Made by a program: the position numbers and the translations under genes. Shown in pieces: positions 33,623 through 42,294 of a stretch of DNA of 64,000 nucleotides. The notes beneath the pieces are model-generated. The model was not told where the DNA came from. It did not search any database and was given only the letters and a program-made list of their open reading frames with translations. The stretch is from Prosthecobacter debontii (GTDB lineage: Bacteria > Verrucomicrobiota > Verrucomicrobiia > Chthoniobacterales > Chthoniobacteraceae). Location of the stretch: positions 1 through 64,000 of the forward strand of contig CAMDQC010000002.1 of the NCBI GenBank assembly GCA_945905735.1. Reading direction: 5' to 3'. Each line of letters begins with the position of its first letter. The stretch's first letter is position 1.

Positions 33623-33660
33623 AAAGCCAAGCTGGCAGACTACTGCGGCTTGGCTTTCTT
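33623..33660 (+). terminator. Rho-independent terminator after infC
   Basis: AAAGCCAAGC (33623-33632) pairs with GCTTGGCTTT (33648-33657) around a 15-base loop and is followed by CTT. It separates infC from the dehydrogenase gene and shows that infC is not cotranscribed with ribosomal protein genes here. Confidence 0.82.
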
Positions 33661-33709
33661 CGTGTCCGCTTGCCTCTCCTCGCGTGGCAGCTACGGTGCG
33701 CGACCTTTT

Positions 33710-36700
33710 ATGAAACTCACGCCGCTCTCCGCGTCCATCGCGTCCATCGCGTCCATCGCGTCCATCCTGTCCATCACCGTCCATGCCGCCGATGTATCCA
33801 GCGGCGGCTCGAAGTCCGGCGCACTGAAACCCGCGCCGCGCCAGCCGCTCTACCCGCCAAAAGACACGCCCGACGCCGTGCAAAACAACTTTCGCAAGGC
33901 GAAGCTGCCCGCTGGATTCTCCGGCGATGTGTGGGCCAGCGAGCCGTTGCTGGCGAATCCCGTCGCGTTTTGCTTCGACGGAAAGGGGCGCATGTTTGTG
34001 AGCGAGACGCATCGCTACCGCAGCAGCGTGCTCGATATCCGGCACTACTATTGGATGATCGAGGACGACCTCGCTTCGCGGAACCAAGACGACTGGCTCG
34101 CTTCCATTAAGAAGAACTTCCCGAAGGACTGGAAGGAACTGGAGAAAGAGAGCGAGCTAGTGCGGCTCGTCGAGGACAGCAATGGCGACGGCAAAGCTGA
34201 TAAATCCAGCGTCTATGCGGATGGCTTCAACTCCGCGCTCGACGGCATCGCCAGCGGCGTGCTGTGGCATAACGACTCGCTGTACTTCGCAAACATCCCC
34301 GCGCTGTGGAAGCTCTCCGGTGCGCAAAAGGCAGAGAAAAAGGAAGAGCTGCATCGCGGCTACGGCGTCCGCTTTAGCTACACGGGCCACGACTTCCACG
34401 GGCTCATCGCAGGGCCGGATGGACGGCTCTATTTCTCCATCGGAGATCGCGGCGCTTCCATCAAAACGAAGGAAGGCACGAGCATCGAAGTGCCAGATGA
34501 AGGCGCGGTCTTCCGCTGCGAGCCAGACGGTTCGCGGCTGGAACTCGTGATGCGCGGGCTGCGCAATCCGCAGGAGTTGGCGTTCGACGATTACGGCAAT
34601 CTTTTCACCGGCGACAACGACAGCGACCAAGGCGACCGCGAGCGTTGGGTCGCCGTGATCGAGGGCGCGGACGCTGGCTGGCGGGTCGGCTACCAGCATC
34701 ATCCGCTCGGAAAAGAGCACAACCCGTGGCTCGCCGAGAAGATGTGGGAGCCGCGCGACGCGAAGAAAAATCAACCCGCGTATGTCTTGTCGCCCATCGC
34801 GAATCTGCCCGACGGACCAAGTGGCCTCGCCTACTATCCCGGCACCGGATTGCCTGCGGAATACAAAGGCTCGTTCTTCCTCGCAGGCTACAAAGGCAGC
34901 ACGGCGAAGAGCCAAATCAGCACCTTCAAAACCGAGCCTGACGGCGCAGGCTTCAAGCTCGTGGGTTTGAAGACATTCATGGACAACGTGCAAGCGACCG
35001 ACGTGGACTTCGGCCCCGACTCGCGCTTCTACGTGAGCGCGTGGGATGAAGGCTGGGAGCGCAGCGACCAAGGCCGCATCTACCGCCTCAGCCACGACGC
35101 AGCACGCGTCGCGCAAGCCGCGCAGATTGCGGAAGTGCAGAAGATTTTGGGCGAGGGATTCAAGCAGCGGACGCCGGAGGAGTTGGTAAAACTATTCAAT
35201 CACACTGATCAGCGTGTGCGATTCGGAGCACAGTGGGAATTGGCGGGGCGTGGAATAAACAAAAATTCTGCTTATGGTGTCATGCGCTTACTCGGAGCAG
35301 CCGCCGCCGATAGTTCGCCTGCCGCGAGTAAAGCCGGTCGTTGCCATGCAATTTGGGCAATGGCGCAAATTTATGGAAACCTCTCGTATCGGGCTGAATC
35401 CAGTGGGAAGCCATTGCCACCTCTCGAAATTGATGACATTTTGCGCAAATCCTTCATCGAAAGCGATGAATCCGAAATTCGTGCGCAATTCATGGTATTT
35501 CTTCGCACTATAGGTTCTCTGTCTCCCCAATCCATTTCGATCATTGAGAAACTGGTGAAATCTGACCCGTCCATGCGCGTCCGCTCATACGCGACAATGG
35601 TAATCTCTAAGCACGGTTCCGGTTCGAGTACCCCGGCGATTATCGCAATGTTGCGGAAAAACGACGGCAAAGACCTTTACCTCCAGCACGCAGGCGTGAT
35701 GGCTTTGAAAGGGCTGATTACTCGGGAGAAATCGGCGAGCGAACTTACCGGCAGGGCTGCGAGCGATGAGTCCCGTGCTGTTCGGCTCGCGGTGCTTTTA
35801 GCGTGGAGGAACCATCCGAGTGTCGAACATTTCCTCAACGACAAAGACCCGGCGCTCATCCGCGAGGCGGCGATTGCGATTAACGATGCGCCGATTCTCG
35901 CGGCGATGCCGGCGTTGGCGAAGCGGCTCATCATCAAGCAACCCGAGGGCGGCAATGCGCCTTCGCAGGTCGGGCCGAATCCTACCGCAGACGAGCCGTT
36001 TCTCATCCGCGCACTGAATGCGAACTTCCGCGTCGGCGGGACGGATGGGGCGAACTCGCTGGCCACTTATGCGGCGCGGGCGAAGAACGACGGCATCCGC
36101 GTCATCGCGCTGAACATGCTGGCGAAATGGGCGAAGCCGCCGCAGCGCGATTACATCACGGGGACCTTCCGCCCGATGCCGGAGCGCAGCGCGGCCGATG
36201 CAGCGTTTCAGCTTAACCTCGTCGCAGCGGGCTTGCTCGGCGACAAAGCGGAGAAGGTCATCATCGCTGCGTGCGAGGCGCTCGCCGCGAATGACGTAAA
36301 GGCTTCCGCTTCGCATGTGCTGGCTGTGTTGAAGAACGACAAAGCAGCGCCAAAAGCGCGGCTCGCGGCGCTGGATGCCTTGGCGAAATTGGCGACGCCG
36401 GAGTTTGAGACGGCGCTCATCGTCGCGGGTGCGGACAAAAACGCGGCGCTGAAAACGGCTGCCAGCAAGCTGATGGGCAAGCGCACGCCGGACCTCGCAG
36501 CGACGCAACTCATCGCTGCGTGGGAGAGCGCGGATGCTGCGGAGAAGGCCGACATCGCCAGCGCACTCGGGGAAACCAAGAGCGCGAAATCGGGCGAGTT
36601 TTTAGCCAAGCTCGTCGGCTCACTCGCCAAGGAACCAGCGGAGGCGCAGCTCGAAATCACCGAAGCTGCGGAGAAGCACGACAACGCAAAAGCCGCCATC

Positions 36701-37177
36701 GCCGCTTACGAGAAGTCGCTCGCGAACCCGTTTGCAAAGTTCAACGTCGCGCTGCTCGGCGGCGACAAAGACGCGGGCGAAAAGCTCTTCAAAGAACACC
36801 CCGTCGCGGCGTGCCTGCGCTGCCACAAGGTTTCCACCAGCGGCGGCGACGCAGGGCCGGACATGACGGACTTCGCTGCGAAGCACGACCGCGCCTACAT
36901 TCTGGAGAGCATCGTGAACGTGAACGCGAAAGTCGCGCCGGGTTTCCAAATGGTCATCCTCACAATGAAGGACGGCTCGGTGAAAGCGGGTGCCTTGAAA
37001 ACCGAAGAGAACGGGGTGCTCACCATCCAAAATCCCGGCACGCCAGCCGAGCAGGTAAAAGCCGCCGACATCGCCAAGCGCGACACCGCGCCCAGCGGCA
37101 TGATCCCAAACCTCGGCGACCTTCTCACCAAGCGCGAACTGCGCGACATCATCGAGTATGTCAGCTCGCTGAAATAG
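33710..37177 (+). CDS. PVC-type membrane-bound dehydrogenase with HEAT repeats and c-type heme
   Basis: This is 1155 residues from ATG 33710, where a signal peptide starts. Its hydrophobic core is written as a 9-base tandem repeat (SASIASIASIASILSI). The N-terminal 450 residues form a propeller typical of the Planctomycetes/Verrucomicrobia membrane-bound dehydrogenase family: VWASEPLLANPVAFCFDGKG, VSETHRYR, EDSNGDGKADKSSVYADGF, MRGLRNPQELAFDDYGNLFT and DNDSDQGDRERWV. HEAT-like helical repeats fill the middle. The C-terminal domain has one heme site, ACLRCHKVS at about residue 1035, and the family ending YILESIVNVNAKVAPGFQMV. Substrates of the family are mostly unknown; sugars or polyols are suspected. 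It is periplasmic and probably passes electrons to its own heme. Confidence 0.92.
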   Translation: MKLTPLSASIASIASIASILSITVHAADVSSGGSKSGALKPAPRQPLYPPKDTPDAVQNNFRKAKLPAGFSGDVWASEPLLANPVAFCFDGKGRMFVSETHRYRSSVLDIRHYYWMIEDDLASRNQDDWLASIKKNFPKDWKELEKESELVRLVEDSNGDGKADKSSVYADGFNSALDGIASGVLWHNDSLYFANIPALWKLSGAQKAEKKEELHRGYGVRFSYTGHDFHGLIAGPDGRLYFSIGDRGASIKTKEGTSIEVPDEGAVFRCEPDGSRLELVMRGLRNPQELAFDDYGNLFTGDNDSDQGDRERWVAVIEGADAGWRVGYQHHPLGKEHNPWLAEKMWEPRDAKKNQPAYVLSPIANLPDGPSGLAYYPGTGLPAEYKGSFFLAGYKGSTAKSQISTFKTEPDGAGFKLVGLKTFMDNVQATDVDFGPDSRFYVSAWDEGWERSDQGRIYRLSHDAARVAQAAQIAEVQKILGEGFKQRTPEELVKLFNHTDQRVRFGAQWELAGRGINKNSAYGVMRLLGAAAADSSPAASKAGRCHAIWAMAQIYGNLSYRAESSGKPLPPLEIDDILRKSFIESDESEIRAQFMVFLRTIGSLSPQSISIIEKLVKSDPSMRVRSYATMVISKHGSGSSTPAIIAMLRKNDGKDLYLQHAGVMALKGLITREKSASELTGRAASDESRAVRLAVLLAWRNHPSVEHFLNDKDPALIREAAIAINDAPILAAMPALAKRLIIKQPEGGNAPSQVGPNPTADEPFLIRALNANFRVGGTDGANSLATYAARAKNDGIRVIALNMLAKWAKPPQRDYITGTFRPMPERSAADAAFQLNLVAAGLLGDKAEKVIIAACEALAANDVKASASHVLAVLKNDKAAPKARLAALDALAKLATPEFETALIVAGADKNAALKTAASKLMGKRTPDLAATQLIAAWESADAAEKADIASALGETKSAKSGEFLAKLVGSLAKEPAEAQLEITEAAEKHDNAKAAIAAYEKSLANPFAKFNVALLGGDKDAGEKLFKEHPVAACLRCHKVSTSGGDAGPDMTDFAAKHDRAYILESIVNVNAKVAPGFQMVILTMKDGSVKAGALKTEENGVLTIQNPGTPAEQVKAADIAKRDTAPSGMIPNLGDLLTKRELRDIIEYVSSLK

Positions 37178-37342
37178 CGTAGAAGAGGGAAAAGCGCCTA
37201 CACTCTGCGACCAATCACGGACCATGAAGCCTGTCGGCGACAGGAGTGTCGCCGCTCCCATCGCGCAGCCCTTCGGTAGCTCATCCGTCTCGCCGCATAT
37301 TCCGCATTGTTTTCCCCACGCCTCGCCGGGCACAGTGCCGCC

Positions 37343-38110
37343 ATGTCTGTATCCATCATATCCACCGCGCTCGAAGTCGCCATCGCCGCTGCGCGTGAGG
37401 CTGGGGCAAGTCTTCGCAGCCACTTTGGCAAAATCGCAGAGGTCAACGAAATGCTCGCGCACGACATCAAGCTCGCGCTCGATGTCGAGACGCAGGACCT
37501 CATCACCGAGCGGCTGCTCGCGCAGTTTCCCGACCACGCGATCTACGGCGAGGAAGGGCTGGCGGGGAATCAGGACAGCGAGTGGCAGTGGATCGTGGAC
37601 CCGATTGACGGGACCGTGAACTACTTCTACGGCATCCCGCATTACTGCATCAGCATCGCCCTGCGGCACATGGGGGCGATCCAGCTCGGCGTCATCTACG
37701 ACCCACAGCGCGACGAACTGTGGCAGACCGTCATCGGCGGCCCTGCGTTTCTCAACGGCCAGCCGATCTCCGTCAGCCCGCGCACGTTGCTCTCGGATGC
37801 TGTCGTCTCCATCGGCTTCTCGAAGACCGTCGCCACCATCAACGCCGGTCTCGCCCTCCTCCCTCGATACGTCCAGAGCGTGCGCAAGTGCCGCCTCATG
37901 GGCAGCGCCGCTCTCGACCTTGCCTACGTCGCCTGCGGGCGGTACGACGCCTACATCGAACAAAGCGTCAGCCTTTGGGATGTCGCAGCGGGCAAGCTCC
38001 TCGTCGAAAATGCGGGCGGCGCATTTGAAATGACCACGCGCGCCGACAACCCCGACAAAATCTCCGTCCGCGCATGGAACGGCAAAATCAAACTCCTCAC
38101 ACCCGAATGA
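37343..38110 (+). CDS. Inositol monophosphatase family protein
   Basis: The start is set at ATG 37343 (MSVSIISTALEVAIAAAREA), 12 codons into the longer open frame. The 255-residue protein has the metal-dependent phosphatase motifs: HDIKLALDVETQD, YGEEGL, WIVDPIDGTVNYFYGIP and, near the end, SLWDVAAGKLLVENAGG. These bind Mg and the substrate phosphate. It may act on inositol phosphates or on other sugar phosphates or 3'-phosphoadenosine phosphate; the sequence does not decide. The stop overlaps the ispF start in ATGA, which points to one operon with ispF and gluQ. Confidence 0.93.
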   Translation: MSVSIISTALEVAIAAAREAGASLRSHFGKIAEVNEMLAHDIKLALDVETQDLITERLLAQFPDHAIYGEEGLAGNQDSEWQWIVDPIDGTVNYFYGIPHYCISIALRHMGAIQLGVIYDPQRDELWQTVIGGPAFLNGQPISVSPRTLLSDAVVSIGFSKTVATINAGLALLPRYVQSVRKCRLMGSAALDLAYVACGRYDAYIEQSVSLWDVAAGKLLVENAGGAFEMTTRADNPDKISVRAWNGKIKLLTPE

Positions 38111-38586
38111 CGCTCGTAGGACTCGGATACGATGTCCATCGCTTCGCCGAAGGACGCAAACTCATCCTCGGCGGCGTGGAAATCCCCTACGCTCTCGGGC
38201 TCGACGGGCACAGCGATGCCGACGTCCTCTGCCACGCCATCGCCGACGCCATTCTCGGCGCAATCGGCGAAGCCGACATCGGCCACCACTTCCCCAATAC
38301 CGACCCCGCCTGCGAAGGCATGGACTCGCTCGAAATCGTCCGCCGCGCCGTGCAGCTCGTGCAGCAGCAAGGCGGGCGCATCCTCAACATAGACTCCACC
38401 CTCGTCGCCGAAGCCCCAAAAATCGCCCCACATCTCACCGCGATGAAAGCGAACCTCGCCCGCGTCCTCACACTCCCCGAAAAGCGCATCGGCATCAAAG
38501 CCACCACCAACGAACGCATGGGCTTCCTCGGGCGAAAAGAAGGCGTCGCCGCAATGGCCGTCGCATCCGTGGAGATGCCGGAGTAA
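38107..38586 (+). CDS. ispF: 2-C-methyl-D-erythritol 2,4-cyclodiphosphate synthase IspF
   Basis: IspF converts CDP-methylerythritol 2-phosphate to the cyclic diphosphate in the MEP isoprenoid pathway. The 159-residue size is normal for the trimeric enzyme. Metal ligands and active-site motifs are present: GLGYDVHRFAEG (Asp and His), LDGHSDADVLCHAIADAILG (His), then DIGHHFPNTDP, and the C-terminal GIKATTNERMGFLGRKEGVA. The start overlaps the upstream phosphatase stop by four bases, and gluQ begins 4 bases after its stop. No ispD is seen in the window. Confidence 0.96.
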   Translation: MTLVGLGYDVHRFAEGRKLILGGVEIPYALGLDGHSDADVLCHAIADAILGAIGEADIGHHFPNTDPACEGMDSLEIVRRAVQLVQQQGGRILNIDSTLVAEAPKIAPHLTAMKANLARVLTLPEKRIGIKATTNERMGFLGRKEGVAAMAVASVEMPE

Positions 38587-38590
38587 AGCC

Positions 38591-39364
38591 ATGCCGAGCG
38601 CGGGCTACCGAGGACGCATCGCCCCCTCCCCCACCGGCTACCTGCACCTCGGCCACGCCCGGACATTCGAGATCGCGCAAGCCCGGTGCCGCGCCGCAAA
38701 CGGCACCCTCATCTACCGCAACGACGACCTCGACGGCCCCCGCTGCCGCCCCGAATTTGCCACCGCGGCCATGGAAGATTTGCGATGGTTCGGCATCCGC
38801 TGGGACGAAGGCCCCTTCTCCCAAAGCGAACGCCTCCCCCTTTATCGCGACGCCTTCGAGCGCCTCCGCGACGCGGGCTGCCTCTACCCCTGCCGCTGCT
38901 CGCGCAAAGAAATCGCCGCCGCCCTCTCCGCCCCGCACCTCGGCGACGAAGAGCCACCCTACCCCGGCACCTGCCGCAGCGCAGACCCGACCGTCCCTCG
39001 CCCCGGCACGAACTGGCGCTTTCGCGTCCCCGATGGCAGCGAAGTGCGCTTCCACGACGGACACTTCGGCGAGCAAAAAGCCACCGCAGGCCGGGACTTC
39101 GGCGACATCCTCGTGTGGCGAAAGGACGACTTCCCCAGCTACCAGCTCGCCTGCGTCGTGGACGATGCGCTTCTCCGAATCACCGAAGTCGTCCGAGGCG
39201 CAGACCTCATCGGCAGCACCTTCCGCCAGCTCCTCCTGCACGCCGCCCTCGGCAATCCCGCTCCCGCCTTTTACCACTGCCCCCTCGTCACCGACGAACA
39301 CGGCCACCGCCTCGCCAAGCGCCACGACGCCATGAGCCTCCGGGCGCTGCGAGCGGCAAAGTGA
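38591..39364 (+). CDS. gluQ: Glutamyl-Q tRNA(Asp) synthetase
   Basis: This truncated glutamyl-tRNA synthetase paralogue attaches glutamate to queuosine at position 34 of tRNA(Asp). At 257 residues it lacks the anticodon-binding half, as expected. The HIGH-type motif reads APSPTGYLHLGHA, and the KMSKS-equivalent is RLAKRHD near the C-terminus. The family zinc site is suggested by CLYPCRCSRKEI together with YPGTC. The remaining fold is represented by RNDDLDGPRCRPEFATAAME and GRDFGDILVWRKDDFPSYQL. It is probably expressed with ispF and the phosphatase gene. Confidence 0.92.
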   Translation: MPSAGYRGRIAPSPTGYLHLGHARTFEIAQARCRAANGTLIYRNDDLDGPRCRPEFATAAMEDLRWFGIRWDEGPFSQSERLPLYRDAFERLRDAGCLYPCRCSRKEIAAALSAPHLGDEEPPYPGTCRSADPTVPRPGTNWRFRVPDGSEVRFHDGHFGEQKATAGRDFGDILVWRKDDFPSYQLACVVDDALLRITEVVRGADLIGSTFRQLLLHAALGNPAPAFYHCPLVTDEHGHRLAKRHDAMSLRALRAAK

Positions 39365-39370
39365 ACGCGC

Positions 39371-40087
39371 CTACTTTTTGGCAGCCCAAGCTTCGTCGGC
39401 TTTTTTGAGCTGCGCGTCGTCGCAGCCAAATGCCTTCAAAATGCCGCGCGCCATGATCTTGTCGCCTTCGTAGTTCATGTGGACGCCGTCGCCGGTGACG
39501 GTGTTTTTCCCCGGCTTGTTCTCGGCTTTGATGCGCTCTTGGAACATCGCGTTGAGATCGGCCAGCGGCGCTTTACGCTCGGCGGCGAGGGTGCGCAGGA
39601 AGTCGTTGTAGGCGGCGAGCTTCTGGTTCTCGGGGCTTTCGAGGTTTTCCTTGATGATGGTCGCTGTCGTGACGACGACCTTCACCTCCGCAGCGGCAGC
39701 CTTATCGAGGATGGCGGTGATGTTCTTTTTGTAGTCGTCAATCGCCACGCCATTCTTGCCATGCCACACGTCGTTCACTCCGCAACTCAGCGTCATCCAT
39801 TGTGGCTTTTTAGAAAGAACGTCGCGCTCGACGCGGGCGAGCATGTCATTGGATTTGTGCCCACTGATTCCCGCCGGGACGGCTTCAGCGGTGACGCCAT
39901 TGGCGGCGAGACCATCGATGACGAGGTGGACGTAGCCCTTCGGATTCCCCCAGCCACCCTGCGTGATGGAGTCGCCGAGGAAGCCGATTTTCTCACCGCT
40001 TTTCACGATGATGTCTGCGGAAGCGGTGGTGGCGAGCATGGCGGCGGTGGCGACGAGGAGCTGGGCCGAGGAGCGGAAGATATTCAT
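39371..40087 (-). CDS. Secreted SGNH/GDSL-type hydrolase
   Basis: The start is placed at ATG 40087 (MNIFRSSAQLLVATAAMLAT), which makes a signal peptide ending near TASAD. The 238-residue protein has the SGNH blocks: GFLGDSITQGG with the nucleophile Ser (block I), AGISGHKSNDM (block II), SCGVNDVWHG (block III) and VTGDGVHMNYEG with the Asp-His pair (block V). It should be an esterase, possibly acting on acetylated carbohydrates outside the cell as many secreted members do; the substrate is not shown. It converges on gluQ with a 6-base gap. Confidence 0.92.
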   Translation of the reverse strand: MNIFRSSAQLLVATAAMLATTASADIIVKSGEKIGFLGDSITQGGWGNPKGYVHLVIDGLAANGVTAEAVPAGISGHKSNDMLARVERDVLSKKPQWMTLSCGVNDVWHGKNGVAIDDYKKNITAILDKAAAAEVKVVVTTATIIKENLESPENQKLAAYNDFLRTLAAERKAPLADLNAMFQERIKAENKPGKNTVTGDGVHMNYEGDKIMARGILKAFGCDDAQLKKADEAWAAKK

Positions 40088-40160
40088 AAGGCGCGCATCC
40101 TCAGCCAATCGTCGTTGCAACAGCAAGAGGGAACATCCGAGGCCTCGGCAGGCCATCACC

Positions 40161-40805
40161 TCACCTCGCGGCGACGGGGGCGTCCATTTCTTGCGCGAGG
40201 GATTCTACGGCGGAGATTTCCTCCACGTAGAAGACTTCGCACGCGCCGTTGCCGGTGTCGTCGCGGCGGAGGGAGCTGTTCCATGTGCTGCCGTCGGGGT
40301 GACTGGCGTTTACGAGATAGCCGCGCATGTTCACGATGTGGCCGGGCAGCAGCGAGCGGACGGCTTTGCGGACGGCGGGGTTGGCGGCGATGATGTGGTT
40401 GTTGGCGGCGCTGCACATGATTTCGTCGGGCGGGATGGCGGGTTGGTCGCTCCATTTGTAAAAGAAGAAGCGGTTGCTCATGGAGAAGGTGAATTGGTCG
40501 AGGACGGCTTGGTCGCTCATGCGCCCCCAGCCGACGGCGACATCCATGGGCACGAGGTCGCTGCCAAATCCGCTGCGGTATTTTTTGGTCCCGAGGACTC
40601 TGCCCCGGAGTTGGTAGGCGGCCATCGGGCGGAGCTTCCAGCCTTCGACATCGGGGAGGGAGCCTTGCGCGAGTTCTGTCTGCGCGGGCGGCCTCGGCAC
40701 GAGCACGCCGGGTTGGTGGTGGATGGAACGCCAAGGGTTCCACGCCCAGCTGCAAGCGGCGAGTGCGATGATGAGTGCGAGCTTGGCGATTCCCTGGAAT
40801 TTCAC
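40161..40805 (-). CDS. Conserved-looking secreted protein of unknown function
   Basis: This is 214 residues with an N-terminal hydrophobic signal (MKFQGIAKLALIIALAACSW). The mature part contains YQLRGRVLGTKKYRSGFGSD, LVPMDVAVGWGRMSD, SMSNRFFFYKWS and NNHIIAANPAVRKAVRSLLP, with GHIVNMRGYLVNASHPDGST further on. This reads like one compact domain, and proteins with such segments occur widely as hypothetical proteins. I cannot name the family. The region around Cys in ALAACSW might suggest a lipoprotein, but the lipobox is poor. It lies 73 bases upstream of the SGNH gene on the same strand. Confidence 0.6.
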   Translation of the reverse strand: MKFQGIAKLALIIALAACSWAWNPWRSIHHQPGVLVPRPPAQTELAQGSLPDVEGWKLRPMAAYQLRGRVLGTKKYRSGFGSDLVPMDVAVGWGRMSDQAVLDQFTFSMSNRFFFYKWSDQPAIPPDEIMCSAANNHIIAANPAVRKAVRSLLPGHIVNMRGYLVNASHPDGSTWNSSLRRDDTGNGACEVFYVEEISAVESLAQEMDAPVAAR

Positions 40806-40845
40806 GCCACGACAGCAAGCAATGCCGGTGCCAGCGGGGAGGGCG

Positions 40846-41274
40846 CTACTCTTTCCCTTCCCAGATAAACTCCACGGGCATCTCGATGTCGGGGTGGACG
40901 CTTTGATGGACGGGGCAGCTCAGGGCGGCGCGCTCCAGTGCTTCGCGGTGCGGGTGGTCTTGGGAAAGTGGGGCGCGGATTTCGATGGCAAGCTTGCCGA
41001 TGCGGCGGATGGGCGCGGTGATCATTTCTTTGCGCACCTTCACGCTCAGCCCGCGAAGGTCGATGGCGTGACGCTCGGCGAAGATGCCCATGATGGTGGC
41101 CATGCAGGTGCCGAGGGCGGTGGCGACGAGGTCGGTGGGCGAGAAGCTTTCGCCTTTCCCTTGGTTATCAATGGGCGGGTCGGTGATGAGGGTGGCACCG
41201 CTCGGCCCGTGCGTGGCGCGGCAGCGGAGGCTGCCTTCATAGACGGTGGTGATTTCGACGAAGTGTGTGTTCAT
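40846..41274 (-). CDS. OsmC family peroxiredoxin-like protein
   Basis: This 142-residue protein matches the OsmC/Ohr fold. The two reactive cysteines are in TALGTCMATIMGIFAERHAI and in AALSCPVHQSVHPDIEM. The segments YEGSLRCRATHGPSGATLIT, GKGESFSPTDLVATALGTC and VKVRKEMITAPIRRIGKLAI are typical of the YhfA-like OsmC subgroup. The enzyme reduces organic hydroperoxides with thiol cofactors and acts in the cytoplasm as a dimer. Its neighbours give no extra functional hint. Confidence 0.92.
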   Translation of the reverse strand: MNTHFVEITTVYEGSLRCRATHGPSGATLITDPPIDNQGKGESFSPTDLVATALGTCMATIMGIFAERHAIDLRGLSVKVRKEMITAPIRRIGKLAIEIRAPLSQDHPHREALERAALSCPVHQSVHPDIEMPVEFIWEGKE

Positions 41275-41294
41275 CCCGCTGTCTTACGAAAAGG

Positions 41295-42191
41295 CTACCA
41301 CTGCGCGCGAGCGGCGAGTTTTGCAAAAGGCGCGGGGCCATCCGTGGTGTAGCTGCGGTCAACGCGATGGTAGTCCCATTCGCGTTCGATGCTGACTCCG
41401 GCGGAGGCTTCGAGAGTCCAACTGCCACGCGTCCAAGTCGCGCCGAGAGACACGCGCTTATCGCTGTAGCTCACCACTGCGTCGCTGATGCGTGGGTCGC
41501 TGGCACGTTTATCCGTGCGGAATGCGCCGCCGGCCAATTCTCCGCTGAGCCACAACGTGAGATCCTCGCTGGCGACCCACGTAAGGCGCGGCTCTGGCGG
41601 GATGGCCGTGAGGATGAGGCGGTCGTTGATTTTCCAAATGAACCCCGGGCCACCGACAATCGGATTCTCCTCCATCGCATCAAACCGCCCAGCCAGCGCG
41701 AGGGTGAAGCGGTCCGTCACCGGGAAGCCGATGCCAAATAGCACGGGGCAATTCCACGCATTTGACGCGATGCGATTTTCAAAATGAACGCCAGGGCGGG
41801 CATCAATGATTACGCCGACTTGCCTGCCGATGCGATACTCCAACGCCAGAACCGCCGCGATGCGCTGAAGGCTCGCAGGCAGCGGGAAAGCGCCCGTGTG
41901 GTTAAACTCAAAGCGCTCGTAATCCATCCCCAGCCGCAATTGCCACTGCCCGCCATTGCCGTCGAGAAGGCGCAGGCCAGAGAGCGGGCGCACGATGCCG
42001 AGCTGAAACCGCCCACTCCACGCAGAGCCACTCCCCTTCCCTACGCCGCCCTCGTAATCCGCCTCGCCGACATATGCGGACTCTCCGGAGAAAAAGACGT
42101 GCGTGCTCAAGTCGCGCGGAGGCTCGATCGTGGTCATGGGCGCTCCAGCGGTTGCAGAAAGGGTGAGAGCGAAAAGAGCGAGCGATTTCAT
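41295..42191 (-). CDS. Predicted outer-membrane beta-barrel protein
   Basis: This is 298 residues with a short signal peptide (MKSLALFALTLSATAGAP). The mature part shows a run of amphipathic strands with aromatic edges (WSGRFQLGIVRPLSGLRLLD, QWQLRLGMDYERFEFN, VAVLALEYRIGRQVGVIIDA-type strands, RVSLGATWTRGSWTLEASAG) and a terminal aromatic residue (LAARAQW). This is the pattern of a porin-like or DUF-type barrel. No family was recognised. The gene is 20 bases upstream of the OsmC gene on the same strand. Confidence 0.65.
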   Translation of the reverse strand: MKSLALFALTLSATAGAPMTTIEPPRDLSTHVFFSGESAYVGEADYEGGVGKGSGSAWSGRFQLGIVRPLSGLRLLDGNGGQWQLRLGMDYERFEFNHTGAFPLPASLQRIAAVLALEYRIGRQVGVIIDARPGVHFENRIASNAWNCPVLFGIGFPVTDRFTLALAGRFDAMEENPIVGGPGFIWKINDRLILTAIPPEPRLTWVASEDLTLWLSGELAGGAFRTDKRASDPRISDAVVSYSDKRVSLGATWTRGSWTLEASAGVSIEREWDYHRVDRSYTTDGPAPFAKLAARAQW

Positions 42192-42294
42192 AGACCGCAG
42201 GCCTTAACAGCAATGCTTACAGAATAGCAACCTCCGCAATCTCGTCGAAAGTTCTTCTTTTTTTTTGCGACGCTTTCCTATTTGCTCCGCACGC

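Noticed and set aside
33728-33775. Tandem repeat considered as a CRISPR fragment
   Set aside because: The unit is 9 bases without spacers and is in frame inside a signal peptide.
36620-37963. Long minus-strand frame across the end of the dehydrogenase and the IMPase gene
   Set aside because: It crosses two well-supported genes and shows no conserved motif.
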